Source: Apis mellifera
Lineage: Eukaryota; Arthropoda; Insecta; Hymenoptera; Apidae
Assembly: GCF_003254395.2 (NCBI RefSeq)
Contig: NC_037644.1
Span: 8,462,086 to 8,526,085 of the forward strand
DNA: 64,000 nucleotides
Direction: 5' to 3'
Position 1 is the first letter of the stretch; every line of letters starts with the position of its first letter. Positions 25,901-36,100 of the stretch are shown one piece after another. Made by a program: the position numbers and the translations under genes. The notes below the pieces were generated by a model. The model was not told the DNA's origin and ran no database searches. It was given only the letters and a program-made list of their open reading frames with translations.

Positions 25901-28900
25901 AATTTGACGAATAATGAAGAAAAGCAAGGAATTTACCCATTGTTGGTAATCTTACGATGTGACATTTTATTATATTCCAGATAAGTAAGATTTATTATAG
26001 CTGATGAATTAATCCTAAATTCTCACAACATGTGAAATCTCGCTTCGTTAGCACTAATGAACTTTTTCTAAATATTACACACCAGTGAAATCTTGTAATT
26101 TCTTGTACACGCATGATTTCACTTCTATTTTTCTTTTTTTTTTTTTTTTTTACAAATTGAATATTACTCGATGTAGAAAATAATTATTATGATTAATACA
26201 ATACAATTACGATCGATCGAGATGACTTGACGAATATTTTATTACAAAACAAAAAAAAAAAAAAGTATACATTACAGTATCGAGTTTCTTTAGAAATGAT
26301 ATTTTAAACGAAACAATCTCTTCACGTTAATATAAAATGATAAACGATATTGGCCACTGAATTGAAAAATTATAATTTTATAATTTTATAATCGAGGTAA
26401 AATTAACGACGAGGCTTGTTAGAAAGTAACGTTTAAAAGTTTGAAAAATTCAATAATTGAGCAATAATTGAAGATTTTATTACATTTATTAATTAGAAGA
26501 AACGGTGTAATTAAAACAATTCATTATAAAAAGAAGCAAAGTACGATTGATTGTATTCCGATCAGGTAAATAATAACAATAGATAATTTTAGAAAGTGAA
26601 AAATAATATGTTCAATAATAATTTCAAATTATTTTATATATCAATTTAATATATCAACAATCTTGTAACGAGATAGAAATTACATTTAATTTTTTCAATT
26701 TAACAATGTTTTATTTCGTAACATTATCAAGATTCGGATAACAATTAAACTTTGTCAAAGTTTGAGACATCGAGTCCATAAAAACAATTTCTATTCAACG
26801 TTTTCCAAATTTCTATCTCTTCCAATTTCCAACATTCTCTTCTCCTTCCAAAATACAGATCATACGGTATACAATATATCTTCTGATCTAAATCTTTCCA
26901 GCAGGAATAATTTTAATCTCCGCAACGTCGTCGTTGCAATATTTCTTCTTGATTCGTCGACACGGTGTTAAACGTCCGAGTCTTTGACTTTTATCACTTC
27001 GACGTAATTAAGCATCGAGGTGAGATCTCGGCCGAGATTTCGGTTATAAAAAAGGGTTACAGCCCATCTTCCACTGTCGTAAAAAACAAAATATACGATC
27101 CGTTCGTGGAACATTTGCATGTTACTCCACTCAAAGATTATTGGATCGTTTACAACATTTCAATTAATTTAATTATCACCGTTTCGAAATTTCTTTTTGG
27201 AAGACGTTTTGAATAATGCAATATGATATATATTTTTGCAGATTAATTGGCGAGGAAGAATTAATTTTTCTCCTCTCGCCCGGAATATTTTAACGAATCT
27301 GAAGATTTCATTACGAAAAATCTCTGTAATATTTTCATTTATATCGATGACGCAACGACGCATCAGAGAAAGCTTTTGTTCCGTGAAATTGAAGAGATTA
27401 ACGAAGATTGCTCAAGACAAATGGAAGGGGAACAGGAATTGAATCCAATATGGTAAAAAGATCGTGATGAGAAAGATATCGTTGGTGGAGGAACGCATTG
27501 AAATGTGAAGATTCTTGATTTGATTTGATTCTCATTAGAAAAAGAAGTTTGAGATAATGGAGATTCCATTGTACTATTAGCAAGATATAATCGTTCGTTC
27601 AAAAACTAATGCTAACTAATTTCAATAAGATTAAAAACGACAGAAAATGTTCAATTTTTGCTTGAAAATAATTTTAATAATTTTTTTCTTCCTTTTTTTG
27701 AAATAGCATTAATTGAAGATTCTTATAATTAAAGATTATTATTTACGAGTGATTTAAGTTCTCCATCTCTCAAGTTGAAAACTTTTGACTTTTCACGATT
27801 CATTGCTCGAAACTTATAAATTCGTGTATAAATTAAAACTTTTTTTTATATATTAATAATACAGATCGACCTCAACCTCGATTTTAAAAGTTTGATCAAA
27901 TAATTAAATTAATTCTCACGACGAAAAAAAAGTTCCAACCGATCTCGCATGATATAAATGTTTTTATACGTATAAATGAAAAAATACATAATTTCGTTGT
28001 ATTTTGATTCTTAACTATGGAAACACGGGTTAAGAGGAACGGCCATAAATCACTAGAGGCACGAACAAACTAATGTGAGAAATTCCAACACGGTGCACGG
28101 AGGTCTTCTCGCCGCTGTGCAATTTCCAAGCTGATTAAATCGGGCCGATTGAAAGAAGACAACTTTGTTTCACGCTTCTCCGAGTTCATTCAATGTAAAC
28201 CGCGCAATCGAGCCAGACAATGAACAATTTATGCGAATTTTGTTCGGGATCGTGATAATAAGGAGTAATTGATTTTTTGTGAATTTTTTATTTAATGTGT
28301 TTTAATTTATTCGGTTTAATTTTTTTTTAAATTTATAACGATGATAAAGTATATATATATATTTTTTCTTTCAACCATGTCTCTTCAGAGAGATCAACTC
28401 CAAGAGGGATCTCCTATTGCTGGAAACTTCAACGAATGAGAGCAGAGTGTAACAGAACGAATTTCCACGAGAAGGATCCATTTATCCGAAAATATATTCC
28501 CTATTTAAATGTACAGGGTGTTCCATTTTTAATATCAAGTGAAATTCTTCGAGATTGAAGAAGAGAGATTAAATCTTGTTTAAAAAAATTGAAACAGTTG
28601 CTCGAAAGAAGTGGAGAAATTCTTTGTTCAATTGGGATAATAATTTAAATAAACGTGTATTCTTAGTTTCTTTTTTTTAAGATTCTCGATAAATTATCTG
28701 ATGAAAATTAATCTTTAACAGTTAATTGAATTTGTAAATTGAATTCGATTTTGGGGGAAAATGGGAATTTAAAAATTTTTAATTTGCATGGAAATTAGAA
28801 TTATTTTAATCCCTTTCTTGAAAGTTGCTTCTTCTTCTCTTCGTATTTTTTTATACTTTAAAATATGTAAAAAATATTTGGAAAAGTGAATTTCATCCTG

Positions 28901-31150
28901 CATTTTTATCTTCGCTGTTACTGCACATCACAATGTATGAATACGTGGGTTGGATTCAATTATTTTTTTAAAAAAAAAAAGAAAATGCACTCTTCTGCCT
29001 TTTGTGTAAAATTATATGAAATTCAGTCTTGAAAATACGTTTTTCATTCGTGATATCTGAATGGACGGTTAGTATTTTTACATTAAATCATCCACCAGAG
29101 AGAAAGTTTGTTGTATTTTTAACGTATTTTAATGCTAGTACAGTAGTTTTAATTGGCACAGAGAAGGTTCTTTATTTTTTCTTTATTTCTAATTATCTCT
29201 TAAAATTAAGAATTGTCGAAATCTAAGATTCATTATAGAAAAAAAACACGAGAGAGAGAAAAAGAGAGGAAACACGATTAAATTGATAAAAGAAATCCCT
29301 TGTTCATGAATTCACAAGAATTAACGAAAATTTTCTCAAGATATCCACAAAATCAAACGCTCTCTTCTAAATGCACAAAAATTTAAACTCTTTCTTCTTT
29401 GTCCTACTTTTATTCTCCTCGTTTCATATTTACACAGAAAATTCTAGAATTCTAGATATCTCAATTTTGCAAAAAAATTCCCTTTTCCAAAAACGAGAGT
29501 CAATAACTTTTCAATTAATTTAATCAATTAATTTAATCAAGGAAGGAAGGAAGATTTCGTTTCAACGAAGAAAGAATCTCCAATGGATTAACTCCAATTT
29601 TTACCAGTGTGTAAACACTTGATTTAGCAATTCATCGAAGCTGGTATTTTAATTTGCAGGTAATCAGATGCGATTCGACCACGGGAAGAGGATTCGTGAC
29701 CAAGTTTCGCGAGAAGCTTTACCAGTTTCCTGGCTCGTGCATTTTGAGCCTCATGTTCTGTTAAACAGCCTTACAGCGAGAAGCGTGAGAGTCGACCGGT
29801 TGGTGAGAATAATACGGGGAGAAGGGGATCGATAGTATTGTGAAATATCTGTGCATTCATCGAGATATACGAAAGTAGAAAAAAAAGAAAATTTGTTGAC
29901 GACAAATCATTTTGGATCCACCAGATCGAGGTATAAATTATTTATTAATAGGAAGAGACAATTTATACGTGCAAGAATGTAAATATAAATATTTTATTTA
30001 TAAGATATTCTTAGAGACAATTTTTATAGACTCGTGAAATTTCTTTTCATTCTTCTCAGCATCTCCACGTTTCAAATGATATGAAGTCGAAGAAATAATT
30101 AGAAGAATGTAAATTATCCTTTAAAAATAGAGAGAAACAATTGCGTTAAAAAATTTAAATTCGTAATTTTAAAATTCATTAGCACAATCCTATCATCAAG
30201 TGTATTCTTCTTTTTCAATATCTTGATTTATGTTATTATATAATGAGCAATATAATATATTCTACTCGATCAAAAATATCTAACAATATCCATTAAAAAA
30301 TTCCAACTATGAGGGAACAATGGGAAAAACGAAATTGAAATAGAATCGCCAAACCCAATCGAAATAACATAGATATCTATAGTCGAAGCTGGGAACAATT
30401 TAATTTGTTCCAATACACGTGTGAGTGAGATCAAATTTACAACTCGTTTCGACACAAACTAAACATCCGATTAAAAATACTATATCATTGTACAACGATC
30501 TTAATATCACGACTAAAAACAACATTTTCTCAATTTAGTATTACAATTCACATTAAACCTGAATGATATTTTTTATTTGCACATTCAATTTTACGTGCAA
30601 TTCCAAATAAATTAGGTGGTGTAATTGGATTAGTTATAAAATTTATCACTGAATTTTTATTAATAATTTTATTCTATAATAACTTGACTTTGAGAAAACA
30701 ATTAATTGAATATCCTTTTACTAATATTAATATATTATTTACAACAACTTATTTCTTATATTTCATCCTAAACTTTTATTTAAGAAAATTATGAGATATA
30801 CTTAATATAAAAATCATCATCAAATTGAAAATTGAAAATTTTAAATAAAAAATTATTGAATAAAAAAGAGTTAATGAACTTGAATAAGTATATATTTTGA
30901 AAATATAATATAGAAATAAAACTTTCTATTAACTTAATTTCACTTACTAAAATTAAATAAATACATTAAATACATAAAAATTCCTTAATATAAATGTAAA
31001 TACATATATATTAATTTATCATATCGACATTTCACAACGATCTTATCTTCGAAAAAAAAAAAATACCTTCTTAAATTAACAAATATTCAAAATTTCGAGA
31101 GAATTAAAAAAAATCCAAACTCTCCTATCGTCCAACAACTACAACACCTC
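22961..31150. other. AT-rich non-coding stretch upstream of the cholinergic leader
   Basis: No gene supported. Contents include poly-T tracts (about 22982-23012 and 26132-26150), a poly-A tract (about 24776-24799), a (CT)n run at about 24260-24279 and moderate-complexity patches at about 23800-24250, 24820-25130 and 29650-29830. Frames here overlap on both strands with no splice-site framing that would favour an exon. Confidence 0.45.
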
Positions 31151-31189
31151 ACTTACCAACTCGAAATAATCGTCGCTAAAAAATCGGGG

Positions 31190-31679
31190 AGGGAAGGGGC
31201 CCCTCTCTCTCTCGCGTGTTCGCCACGCTTTCACCCCTTTTTTTTTCCCCTCCTCCAGGCAGCGGCCCACGTTTGCACAGGTGAGGCACATATCGACCTG
31301 CCTCGCTGGAAATACCGCGCAGCATCGACCGGCATCGTCGTCAGTTATACCTGGTGCGCGCTTCCTCTTCCCCTCCCCTCCTCGCCCTCCTCGCTCTCCT
31401 TTCCCCTCTGAGGGGGTTGCGGACGCGATGGTGGAGGGTTGGTTCGGGGGTTGACGCGCGGCAGCGGCCAATCCCAGGATCCTGGAAACGGCGGCTGCGC
31501 CCTGCCATCACGCTGCCTCCTCCAAAGGCCTCCTCGGCGAGCGAGGGGGTTGATTGGGACGGGAAGAGGGTGACGCGAGAAGCCGGTGGCGGGGAGAACT
31601 TTGAGGGCAGACGTTCCAAAGCTACCCCAACGGAGAGACACGCCGAGACGCCCCTGCCATCGGGAGCCCTTCGGTCTCA
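31190..31679 (+). other. Candidate shared 5' leader exon of ChAT and VAChT
   Basis: A GC- and CpG-rich block stands out from AT-rich sequence on both sides and ends at a strong donor (exon ...GGTCTCA, then GTAAGTAAG from 31680). It is the nearest such exon-like block upstream of the ChAT coding exon (acceptor at 32555-32556) and of VAChT. In flies and nematodes a 5' exon is shared by both transcripts, so this is the natural candidate. Joined to 32557, the ChAT frame runs back to a TGA at 31571-31573 with no ATG. The 5' boundary and promoter are not defined by sequence; 31190 marks only where the composition changes. Confidence 0.45.
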
Positions 31680-32556
31680 GTAAGTAAGAGTTCTCTCTGA
31701 CTTCTTCTTCTTCCTCCTCTTCTTTCAATCCTTTATCCTTCGTCAACATTCGTTCATTCGTACATCAATGATGTCACGATCATCGTTCACGTCACCGGTC
31801 AGGTTTTGTATTCTAAAAGAGGGGGAGGGGGAGGGGAGGAAGTACACGTAAGATAAGATTGTTTGCAAGTACTCGTGTTTTTTTTTGGATTTTTATTTCG
31901 AAGTGATGATGATGGACTGTATTTGGAGAGTATATGTATATGTATATGTATGATTCGAAATATAGAATTCTAGGTGGAGGGGGGAGAGAAAGAGGGATAA
32001 ATTCGAAAATCGTTGGAAAATTGATCGGCTGTTTTGTTTGAACGTTAAATGGTGGAAGGACGGTGAATAATAATATAAGGTCATGATACTGTTGAAAATA
32101 ATGATATTGCTGCGATGGCAAATGATGGGAAATTATCTTGGGAAGTCGGGCACATGTGCACATTCTTCTTGGGACGCGAGGGTGTATGTATAGGGACTGT
32201 TATAGATAGATGTTTAAACTCTAAATATAGATTGGTCAGGGAGTTGAACGCGTATATAAGATAATAGATAGGTTAGGAAAAATTGTGTCGGTTTCGTGGA
32301 AGAAGAGATGGACAAAATTATTGGCTGCGCGGCATAGGTGGAACACGCTAAAGACCGACAACTTTTTGATTACTTCCCTGGAAATTACTCGTCCCTTCCT
32401 TTTCTCTTTCTCTCTCCTTTTTCTTTCCCAGTATCGTCATCGTCGATCCTCTTCAAACACCATTCCTCGAGAATAAAAGGAAATATTATTTTCGATAATC
32501 ACGATATCGAAAATCCTCTTCTCGAAGTAATCGAACTAATTGAAATTTGGTTTCAG
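31680..32556 (+). other. Putative intron between leader and ChAT coding exon
   Basis: Bounded by GTAAGT at 31680-31685 and TTTCAG at 32551-32556. The sequence between is mostly AT-rich, with short G-rich runs (about 31818-31838) and a (TATG)n-like stretch near 31931-31950. No coding content is seen. The pairing of these splice sites is inference. Confidence 0.4.
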
Positions 32557-32751
32557 GCTCGGTTAGAAATTCGGCTGAAAAGGTGGAGGGCCCGGGGACG
32601 CAAGAAGCTAAGGAGTCGGTGAACGGCTCGAGGGCCGAGGTCGGACCGGACGTCGCCTCCAAACTGAGCAGTTTGTTCGCCGGACTTCCCAGTTTGGCGG
32701 GTCCCCAACGCCTCGCCACTTCCCTCAGGCAGAAATTCGCCAATAACTCCG
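32557..32751 (+). CDS. ChAT: Choline acetyltransferase, N-terminal coding exon
   Basis: This exon encodes the N-terminal leader region of ChAT, the enzyme that makes acetylcholine from choline and acetyl-CoA in cholinergic neurons. It gives about 65 residues, including VASKLSSLFAG and GPQRLATSLRQKF. These resemble, from memory, the start of Drosophila ChAT (a SKLRS...SPQRVVSNLR pattern). It is GC-rich with coding-like composition. The acceptor TTTCAG precedes it and the donor GTAAGT starts at 32752. The exon ends after the first base of a codon (phase 1), which matches the phase of the exon at 58026. There is no in-frame ATG in this exon or the next. A GTG at 32583 has A at -3 and G at +4. 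VAChT lies in the intron that follows. The catalytic domain is not in the window. Identity rests on similarity plus the conserved locus layout. Confidence 0.8.
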
Positions 32752-33004
32752 GTAAGTTTACGAATTTTCCCCTTCCTCGTGCACGCCACGTCCTCGTGGA
32801 GGCCCTCGTTGACGATCGTTGACGAAGTTAACGGAGTGGTCCCCGCGCGGCGACCAGTCATCGTTAATTAATAAACGAGGGTGCGGACACGCATCGAACG
32901 ATGTTTGGAGGGATGTCAGTTTACCGAATGAATCGTTCCAACGGAAATAATTAATCCGCTCTGTTCAACCCTGTGTTTTCAAAATGTGTCGACTAATTTG
33001 CATC

Positions 33005-33044
<40 letters not shown>

Positions 33045-33734
33045 CACAGTTTGGAACACTTTGTTTTCTCTCTTATCAGTTATTCATCTTGCGTATACAA
33101 CTTTGAATAAATTTTCATCATCTATAATCACGTAAAATTTGTTTTCCCATCGTTGTTTCGCGTGTTTTCTTTCCTTGACCAGCAAGGTTCGTTAAATAAT
33201 TACCACGCACCCCATTTATAGAATAAAGCCATACCGTCCATACCAACTCGACCTTCACCCTCGTTTCGCCGCCGAGACCCCCGTGTTTTTATCTCTTCGT
33301 AACACGATACGCAGTACCAGGCCTGTATGTAGGTAGCCTGGCTACAGATCGTGCTGCCTTGTCGAGGGGGAGCCTCCACCCGGTGTCATGTTCGCTTCTA
33401 TACCCGCCACGAGCGAAGGAAAGGAATCGAGTGCGCGGCGAAACGAGAAAACTACGGATCGACAAACGAAATCGTCGGTGATACGAAGATGATGGACGAT
33501 CTCTCGTTGGAAAAATATCGGGTTGGGTTTTCACGAAAAATCGGTTGATGAGAAACCGATCAGGCCGGGTCAGGGCTCCCCTTTCCTTCTCCGAAAAAAG
33601 AAAAGAAAAGAAAATTCTTGCCACGTGAAAAAAATGATTAAAGAGAGAGAGGGAAAAAAGGAAGGAAGAGATATATATCAGCGCGATGATTTCGATGATC
33701 GAGTTAACCGTGCCAATTCGGTGATCTGTTGTAG
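32752..33734 (+). other. ChAT intron 1 segment upstream of VAChT
   Basis: This begins at the ChAT donor GTAAGT. It contains an (AT)n microsatellite at about 33006-33042 and a moderately GC-rich patch at 33240-33560 with frames on both strands that match nothing I know. A TTGTAG at 33729-33734 may be the acceptor for the VAChT leader. Confidence 0.5.
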
Positions 33735-33921
33735 GTTACCCCCGGCCCGGCCTGATGCGCGCCGCCCCAATCGCGACGATTCCTTCGTCACGATCGCTCC
33801 CAAGGTCGATCATCCAGTGATCGCGTGATTTAGTCCTCCTCCCGCCCCCCCTCTGCCGGAGGACGTGCCAGTTAAGGCTCGGTCATTAAGGAGAGATATA
33901 TACATAGATCGGCCGGGCACG
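33735..33921 (+). promoter_or_regulatory. Putative VAChT 5' UTR with upstream ORF
   Basis: GC-rich sequence directly upstream of the VAChT ATG. If TTGTAG at 33729-33734 is the acceptor from the shared leader, this is the last 5' UTR exon portion. It contains an upstream ATG at 33755 opening a 21-codon frame that ends at TGA 33818-33820, about 100 bases before the main start. Such a uORF would normally reduce main-frame translation. The acceptor is weak and unproven. Confidence 0.35.
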
Positions 33922-35676
33922 ATGACGACCATACCGATACTCAACATTGAGCTGAGCGAGCTCAAGGAGATAGTGTGGGCCAAGTTGCAGGAGCCGAAGG
34001 CCCAGCGAAAGCTGGTACTGATCATCGTTTCTATAGCGTTGCTGCTCGACAACATGCTGTACATGGTGATAGTGCCTATCATACCCGATTACCTGAAATA
34101 CGTGGGCGCGTTCGGCGACGTGGAGGAGGAGGACGAGGTGAACGCCACCGGGACGCCGTCCCATCACGGCCAAGATTCGGCCACCGGTGTGTTGTTCGCC
34201 TCCAAGGCCATAGTCCAACTGATGGTGAACCCGTTCTCGGGCGCGTTGATAGACAGGATCGGTTACGACATACCCATGATGATAGGCCTGTGCATCATGT
34301 TCCTGTCCACCGCTGTTTTCGCTTGCGGCCGAAGCTACGGGGTCCTGTTCTTCGCGAGGAGTTTGCAGGGCGTCGGTTCCGCTTTCGCGGACACCAGCGG
34401 CCTTGCAATGATCGCTGACCGTTACACGGAGGAGGCTGAACGATCGAAGGCGCTCGGGATCGCCTTGGCCTTCATCAGTTTCGGCTGCCTGGTCGCGCCT
34501 CCGTTCGGCGGCGCCCTCTACCAGTTCGCCGGCAAAGAGGTCCCGTTTCTGATCCTCGCGTTCATCAGCCTGGCGGACGGAGTGATGCTGCTCCTGGTGA
34601 TGAAGCCGGTCAAGGAGCAGGTGAAGCAGAGGCAAGGGGAGATGCGTCAAACGATACCTATTTGGCGATTGCTCATGGACCCGTACATTGCCGTTTGCGC
34701 TGGAGCTCTGATGATGTCGAACGTCGCTCTGGCATTCCTCGAGCCGACCATCTCCCTGTGGATGGAGGACAACATAACCCGGGACAATTGGAAGATGGGG
34801 ATGATCTGGTTACCTGCCTTCTTCCCCCACGTGTTCGGCGTGATGATCACCGTGAAGATGGCCAAACAGTATCCCCAGCAACAATGGTTGATGGCCGCGT
34901 CGGGGTTGGCGTTGGAGGGCATGTGCTGCTTCATAATACCGTTCTGCAGCAGCTACGGCGCCCTCATGATCCCATTGTGCGGCATCTGTTTCGGGATAGC
35001 GTTGATCGACACGGCTCTCCTGCCCACTCTCGGCTACCTGGTCGACGTGAGATACGTCTCGGTCTACGGGAGCATATACGCCATAGCCGACATCTCGTAC
35101 AGCGTGGCGTACGCCGTCGGACCCATCATAGCCGGTGGCGTGGTCGAGGCGATCGGTTTCACCGCGTTGAACATCGGCATAGCGTTCTCCAACCTCCTCT
35201 ACGCGCCCGTGCTCATGTACCTGAGGCACATCTACGACTTCAAGCCGTTCCAGGACGAGGCGGACGTGCTGATGCAAAACCCGCCCGACAAGGAGTACCA
35301 GACGTACGTGTTGCAGGAGCAGAGGCCCCTCTCGGGCGAGGTGGGCAACCATTTGAACCAGGCGAGGATGGAGACGAACGTCGACCAAGGTTACCAAGAG
35401 CAGAATTACCAGGCTGGACAGAATTACGATTACGGGCAGAATATTAACGCGGCTGGATACACTCAGCCAGGCTACGAGCAACAACCGCCCGTGTACGAGC
35501 AACAACCAACGGCCAATTACCAACAGCCTGTGGCGTACACCCAGCAGAGGATGACGTACGCCCAGCAAGAGCAGGCTGGAGGTCATCAAGTGGACGTGAA
35601 TCCGTTCAGGAGGCCTGGCAATGTCGATCAGAAACCCTCCGGAGATAGCAATCCGTTCAGGCAAGGGATGTATTAA
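33922..35676 (+). CDS. VAChT: Vesicular acetylcholine transporter
   Basis: VAChT exchanges vesicular protons for cytosolic acetylcholine, loading synaptic vesicles in cholinergic neurons. It is a major-facilitator protein of the SLC18 family, 584 aa with about 12 membrane segments. TM1 (about 32-52) carries SIALLLDNMLYMVIVPIIP with Asp43. A luminal loop has an NAT glycosylation site at 74-76. The MFS motif GALIDRIG is at 107-114. TM10-11 carry Asp363 (ALIDTALLP) and Asp390 (AIADISYSV), corresponding to acidic residues important in vertebrate VAChT. The cytosolic tail (about 436-584) has an EADVLM site at 446-451, a Q/Y/P-rich stretch (about 490-550) and two NPF motifs at 560-562 and 577-579. 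Start: the first in-frame ATG is at 33922, with A at -3; the frame extends 19 codons upstream without another ATG. The CDS is intronless, GC-rich and nested in ChAT intron 1, as in other animals. It stops at TAA 35674-35676. Confidence 0.97.
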   Translation: MTTIPILNIELSELKEIVWAKLQEPKAQRKLVLIIVSIALLLDNMLYMVIVPIIPDYLKYVGAFGDVEEEDEVNATGTPSHHGQDSATGVLFASKAIVQLMVNPFSGALIDRIGYDIPMMIGLCIMFLSTAVFACGRSYGVLFFARSLQGVGSAFADTSGLAMIADRYTEEAERSKALGIALAFISFGCLVAPPFGGALYQFAGKEVPFLILAFISLADGVMLLLVMKPVKEQVKQRQGEMRQTIPIWRLLMDPYIAVCAGALMMSNVALAFLEPTISLWMEDNITRDNWKMGMIWLPAFFPHVFGVMITVKMAKQYPQQQWLMAASGLALEGMCCFIIPFCSSYGALMIPLCGICFGIALIDTALLPTLGYLVDVRYVSVYGSIYAIADISYSVAYAVGPIIAGGVVEAIGFTALNIGIAFSNLLYAPVLMYLRHIYDFKPFQDEADVLMQNPPDKEYQTYVLQEQRPLSGEVGNHLNQARMETNVDQGYQEQNYQAGQNYDYGQNINAAGYTQPGYEQQPPVYEQQPTANYQQPVAYTQQRMTYAQQEQAGGHQVDVNPFRRPGNVDQKPSGDSNPFRQGMY

Positions 35677-36100
35677 TTCGTGATTGGATTATGCATTCGC
35701 CATTTGGAATATCGCGAAATAGTCTTCGAGATAGGCTTCCACTTGTCAAGAATTATTATTATCCCTCGCATTAGGTATCGATCCTCTCTCTCTCTCTCTT
35801 TCTGTCTGTCTGTCTGTCTATCTCTATCTCGAGAATTTTACGAAAGAGTTGTTCTGTGATGATTTTATCGACAAGTGCACCTCGTCCTCGCGTGAATTGT
35901 TATTCGAAACGGAGACTTTATCATTTTTCCGTGATCTAGTCAGATCTTGTTACGTTTCTTGATTCGAAATTAAAAATATTGATTGAAGGGAGACGAGTGT
36001 TTATTTTTCAATCCTTTTAATAATAAATTATCTTTCTTTATTCAATTTAACGATCGATGAATCGAAACTGTTGGATTAATATCTCTTCTTCTTTTCCTCT
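35677..36100 (+). other. Likely VAChT 3' UTR
   Basis: The GC content falls at once after the stop. A (CT)n/(TCTG)n tract lies at about 35783-35830. The first plain polyadenylation signal is AATAAA at 36022-36027, so the UTR may end shortly after. Later AATAAA strings exist, and the real cleavage site cannot be chosen from sequence. Confidence 0.4.

Noticed and set aside
31345..31749. Overlapping frames on both strands in the GC-rich leader block
   Set aside because: Several frames are open at once because AT-rich stop codons are scarce; none resembles a known protein. Treated as 5' UTR instead.
33865..33921. 19-codon N-terminal extension of VAChT
   Set aside because: The extension begins at a GTG, not an ATG. 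The first ATG at 33922 gives the N-terminus expected for insect VAChT and has A at -3.
33886..34650. 254-codon minus-strand frame opposite VAChT
   Set aside because: An antisense shadow of the GC-rich VAChT coding region; the + strand frame is a clear transporter. The frames at 34662-35447 (+) and 34810-35664 (-) are rejected for the same reason.
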